Assembly (NCBI GenBank): GCA_016871315.1
Contig: VFZE01000004.1
Location: forward strand, 120,436-184,435
DNA: 64,000 nt
Source: Acidimicrobiia bacterium
GTDB lineage: Bacteria; Acidobacteriota; Terriglobia; Bryobacterales; Bryobacteraceae
Direction: 5' to 3'
A program made the translations under genes and the position numbers. This document shows positions 61,376 to 64,000 of the stretch, piece after piece (positions within the stretch are counted from its first letter, which is position 1; every line of letters begins with the position of its first letter). Below the pieces are notes generated by a model that did not search any database, was not told the origin of the DNA, and saw only the letters and a program-made list of their open reading frames with translations.

Positions 61376-63081
61376 GCGATCCTAAGAAAAACTCCCCTAA
61401 GAAGGAACTCACCACGGAGCAGCGGATGCTGCTCGCATTCGCGCTGATGGGCGTTGTGCTCCTCGTCTCGCAATATCTGATTCCGGCTCCCCCCGAATCG
61501 CCGCAAAAGAAGGCTGCGCCCGCCGCCACGACTTCCAAGCAGACAGCGGAACCCGTGAAGACAGCCGAAGCGCCGCCTCCGGCACCCTCCACGCCGGCTC
61601 CCACCGGCCAGGTCAACTCTTCGAGCGAAGAAACCATCCGCGTCGAAACGGATCTTTATCAAATTGACTTCTCCAACCGCGGCGCTGTCATCAAGAGTTG
61701 GGTCCTCAAGAACTATCAGGACTCCACCGGCAAGCCGCTGGAGCTGCTGAACGCCCGCGCGATAGGCAAGACAGGTTACCCCTTCTCGATCCGCCTGAAA
61801 AACGGCTCCTCCGCACAGAAACTTAACCAGGCGCTGTTCCGCGCCACGCTCTCGGCAGACAAGCTGCGCATCGACTTTGAGTATGCCGACAGCGAATGGC
61901 ACGCCCGGAAGAGCTTCGCCTTCCGCAACAAGAGCCACCTCGCCGAGGTTTCTTCCGAAGTCAGCCAGTCCGGCCGCGGCAAGCCTCATCTGCTGAGCTG
62001 GCGCGGCGGCTTCGGCGACGAGACCGTGATCGGCGCGGCCTCCAACCAGCACTCCGTCTTCTACGATCTCAATGAAGGCAAGCTTAACGTGCTGGAAGCC
62101 GGCAAGGCCAAGGACGGTCCGGTCGTCAACCGTGGCAACTACTCTTTCGCGGGCATTGAAGATATGTACTTCGCCGCTGTCGCGCTCCCGGAATCGACCG
62201 ACGGCTTCGAGATACACACGATTTCCGATCTGGTCCCCAACGCCATCGACGCGAAAGAAGAGCCCAACGCGGGGGTCGCCGTCGGCGGTGAGCATCTCAA
62301 CCGCTTCTCGCTGTTCGTCGGGCCCAAGGACACGGACCTGCTGCGCTCCATCTCCCCGCGCCTTGAGCAGCTGGTGGATTGGGGCTGGTTCGCCATCATC
62401 GCCAAGCCGCTCTTCCTGTCTCTCAACTGGCTTCACGATAAGTACCTGCCGAACTACGGTTGGTGCATTATCCTGATCACCGTGATCATCAACTTCATCA
62501 TGCTGCCGCTGAAGGTCACCAGCCTGAAGTCGATGAAGAAGATGCAGGGACTCCAGCCGCACGTCAAGGCAATCAACGAAAAGTACAAAGGCCTCAGCCT
62601 CCGCGATCCCAAAAAGGCGGAACAAAACCAAGAGATCATGGAGCTTTACAAGAAGCACGGCGTTAACCCGATGGGCGGTTGCGTCCCCATGGTGCTCCAG
62701 ATCCCCTTCTTCTTCGCCTTCTACAAAGTTCTCTCCGTCGCCATCGAGATCCGCGGCGCCGATTGGCTATGGGTCACCGATCTCTCCCGTCCCGAAATGC
62801 TCGCCATTCGTCCGCTGCCCATCGCCATGGTCGCCAGCCAGTTCTTCATGCAGAAGATGACACCGTCCACCGCGGCCGATCCCGCACAGCAGCGCATCAT
62901 GCTGCTGATGCCGCTTTTCTTCGGTTTCATGTTCTATAATTTCTCCTCAGGCCTGGTGCTATACTGGTTGACCGGCAACGTCGTGGGCATTGCGCAGCAG
63001 CTGTTTTTCAACAAATTTATCCATACCGCGGCCCCGGAACCTCCGCCGGTCTCCAAACCGGCCAGGAAATCCAGGAAATAG
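61372..63081 (+). CDS. yidC: Membrane protein insertase YidC
   Basis: 569 residues. N-terminal helix ([20 protein letters not shown]), a long periplasmic beta-domain ([34 protein letters not shown]) and the C-terminal insertase core ([79 protein letters not shown]). Gram-negative type with the large P1 domain; inserts and folds membrane proteins with or without SecYEG. Part of the conserved cluster rpmH-rnpA-yidD-yidC-jag. Confidence 0.97.
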   Translation: MSDPKKNSPKKELTTEQRMLLAFALMGVVLLVSQYLIPAPPESPQKKAAPAATTSKQTAEPVKTAEAPPPAPSTPAPTGQVNSSSEETIRVETDLYQIDFSNRGAVIKSWVLKNYQDSTGKPLELLNARAIGKTGYPFSIRLKNGSSAQKLNQALFRATLSADKLRIDFEYADSEWHARKSFAFRNKSHLAEVSSEVSQSGRGKPHLLSWRGGFGDETVIGAASNQHSVFYDLNEGKLNVLEAGKAKDGPVVNRGNYSFAGIEDMYFAAVALPESTDGFEIHTISDLVPNAIDAKEEPNAGVAVGGEHLNRFSLFVGPKDTDLLRSISPRLEQLVDWGWFAIIAKPLFLSLNWLHDKYLPNYGWCIILITVIINFIMLPLKVTSLKSMKKMQGLQPHVKAINEKYKGLSLRDPKKAEQNQEIMELYKKHGVNPMGGCVPMVLQIPFFFAFYKVLSVAIEIRGADWLWVTDLSRPEMLAIRPLPIAMVASQFFMQKMTPSTAADPAQQRIMLLMPLFFGFMFYNFSSGLVLYWLTGNVVGIAQQLFFNKFIHTAAPEPPPVSKPARKSRK

Positions 63082-63084
63082 TCC

Positions 63085-63639
63085 GTGAGCAAGCGCAAAT
63101 ACACGATCTCCGAACATGGCCCGCGCATCGAGGCCTTTCTCAAACGTATCCTCCAACTTGCCGGCCTGAAGCTCACCTTTGAACTTTCCGAGGAAGCCTC
63201 TCCGCACCCCGACTTTGAAAACCCGGAAATACGCGTGAAATTCTCCGGCGACGATGTCAGTGAATTAATCGCCAATAAGACGGAACTGCTGCTTGCGCTG
63301 GAGCACCTCACCATGGAGATGCTCGGCATGCCGGGCGAGGATCACAGCTTGATTTGCTTCGATGCCAACGACCATCGCATGCTCCGCATCGAGGAATTGC
63401 GCTTCAGCGCCGTCACCGCCGCCGAGCGCGTCAAGACAACCCGCACTCCTTTCCGCTTCAACCCCATGAACAGCCGCGAGCGCCGCATCCTGCACATGGC
63501 CTTACGCAATGAACCAGAGGTGCGCAGCGAAAGCGAAGGTTTCGAACCGCGCCGCAATGTCGTGATCTATCCCGCCGGCATGCCCTCTTCACCCCGCACC
63601 GCCGCCCCTCCCGTGATGCGCCGCGGCCGGCGCAGATAA
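63085..63639 (+). CDS. Jag/SpoIIIJ-associated RNA-binding protein (KH-R3H)
   Basis: 184 residues from GTG 63085, 3 bases after yidC. N-terminal KH-like region (IEAFLKRILQLAGLKLTFEL), a middle strand set (VKFSGDDVSELIANKTELLL) and the R3H-type C-terminal motif FNPMNSRERRILHMALRNEP. Family members bind RNA and act with YidC or in elongation control. The order yidC-jag-mnmE is typical. Confidence 0.88.
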   Translation: MSKRKYTISEHGPRIEAFLKRILQLAGLKLTFELSEEASPHPDFENPEIRVKFSGDDVSELIANKTELLLALEHLTMEMLGMPGEDHSLICFDANDHRMLRIEELRFSAVTAAERVKTTRTPFRFNPMNSRERRILHMALRNEPEVRSESEGFEPRRNVVIYPAGMPSSPRTAAPPVMRRGRRR

Positions 63640-63660
63640 CCGTATCGCCCGCGCGCTCCC

Positions 63661-64000
63661 ATGCGCCTTCAAGACACCATCGTCGCCGTCTCCACGCCGC
63701 CGGGCCGAGGCGGACTCGGCGTCATCCGCATTTCCGGCACGGAGGCGCTCCGGATCACCGCTGAAATGCTGGAGGCTCCCGCCCTCACTCCTCGAACCGC
63801 CACTCTCGCCACCCTAACGGACGATCACGGCAACGCGATCGACCAAGTCGTCGTTACTTACTTCCAGGCCCCCCGCTCCTACACCGCCGAAGACGTCGTC
63901 GAAATCTCCTGCCACGGTGCGCCCGTCATTCTCCGCCACGGAGTCGAGCGTGCTTGCTCGGCCGGCGCACGCATTGCCGAACCCGGAGAATTCACGCTCA
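63661..64000 (+). CDS. mnmE: tRNA modification GTPase MnmE (5' part, runs off the window)
   Basis: From ATG 63661 the frame reads RLQDTIVAVSTPPGRGGLGV then IRISGTEALRITAEML, matching the N-terminal formyl-tetrahydrofolate-binding domain of MnmE, and SYTAEDVVEISCHGAPVILR is also diagnostic. MnmE with MnmG makes 5-carboxymethylaminomethyl-uridine at tRNA wobble position 34. 113 residues are visible; the GTPase domain is beyond the window. Confidence 0.93.
   Translation, partial: MRLQDTIVAVSTPPGRGGLGVIRISGTEALRITAEMLEAPALTPRTATLATLTDDHGNAIDQVVVTYFQAPRSYTAEDVVEISCHGAPVILRHGVERACSAGARIAEPGEFTL

Overview
The window looks like a chromosomal stretch from an acidobacterium of the Bryobacteraceae (Candidatus Solibacter-like) group. 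Supporting signs are the high GC content; three giant secreted proteins plus one remnant that end in the Solibacter-type C-terminal domain (the TIGR03437 type); two Oar-like TonB-dependent receptors with an N-terminal carboxypeptidase-regulatory domain; a DUF1549/DUF1501 pair; a PEP-CTERM protein; and lipid A genes showing a Gram-negative outer membrane. Family names come from reading the translations, not from database searches.

Layout. 1-12.7 kb: a partial TolB-like propeller protein, a secreted DUF1549/DUF1501 pair, a frameshifted RibD-like reductase, a split transketolase whose N subunit carries an internal deletion, a DJ-1 protein, a SYLF protein, an ECF sigma factor with its small membrane partner, a dienoyl-CoA-reductase-like SDR, a PQQ-type propeller and a sulfatase. 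12.8-27.5 kb: four tightly packed plus-strand genes, namely a secreted caspase-fold/TPR protein followed by three giant Ig-repeat proteins, the last two being tandem duplicates. 27.5-33.1 kb: a HpcH-type aldolase, a large TonB-dependent receptor, and gene wreckage (gutted PhyH gene, receptor stub, CBS stub, Solibacter-domain stub). 33.2-35.8 kb: an overlapping pair, a cyanophycinase-like S51 peptidase and a protein with two SIR2 domains. 36-39 kb: a second receptor. 39.4-44.6 kb: a pilin, then a seven-gene minus-strand operon fabZ-lpxA-lpxI-Gfo/Idh-tonB-two small genes. 44.6-60 kb: housekeeping and accessory genes including inositol-phosphate synthase, an orphan LytTR regulator, a PLP dehydratase with a hydroxyacid dehydrogenase, a second ECF/anti-sigma group, decayed CHRD/DUF4198 genes and a sialidase-like protein. 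60.4-64 kb: tRNA-Asp and the conserved rpmH-rnpA-yidD-yidC-jag-mnmE cluster.

Four things stand out. The S51/double-SIR2 pair is the best candidate for an undescribed two-gene system. The rnpA reading frame has no normal start codon after rpmH and is open through all of rpmH, as in Thermus. The G/C bias of the plus strand reverses near 28.7 kb and again near 58-60 kb irrespective of gene direction, with truncated genes at both edges. Several genes have TATAAT-like hexamers only 6-12 bases before the start codon and no Shine-Dalgarno sequence, suggesting leaderless mRNAs. At least seven loci have lost internal or terminal segments, and no transposase gene is visible. I saw no rRNA, CRISPR array, insertion sequence or prophage.
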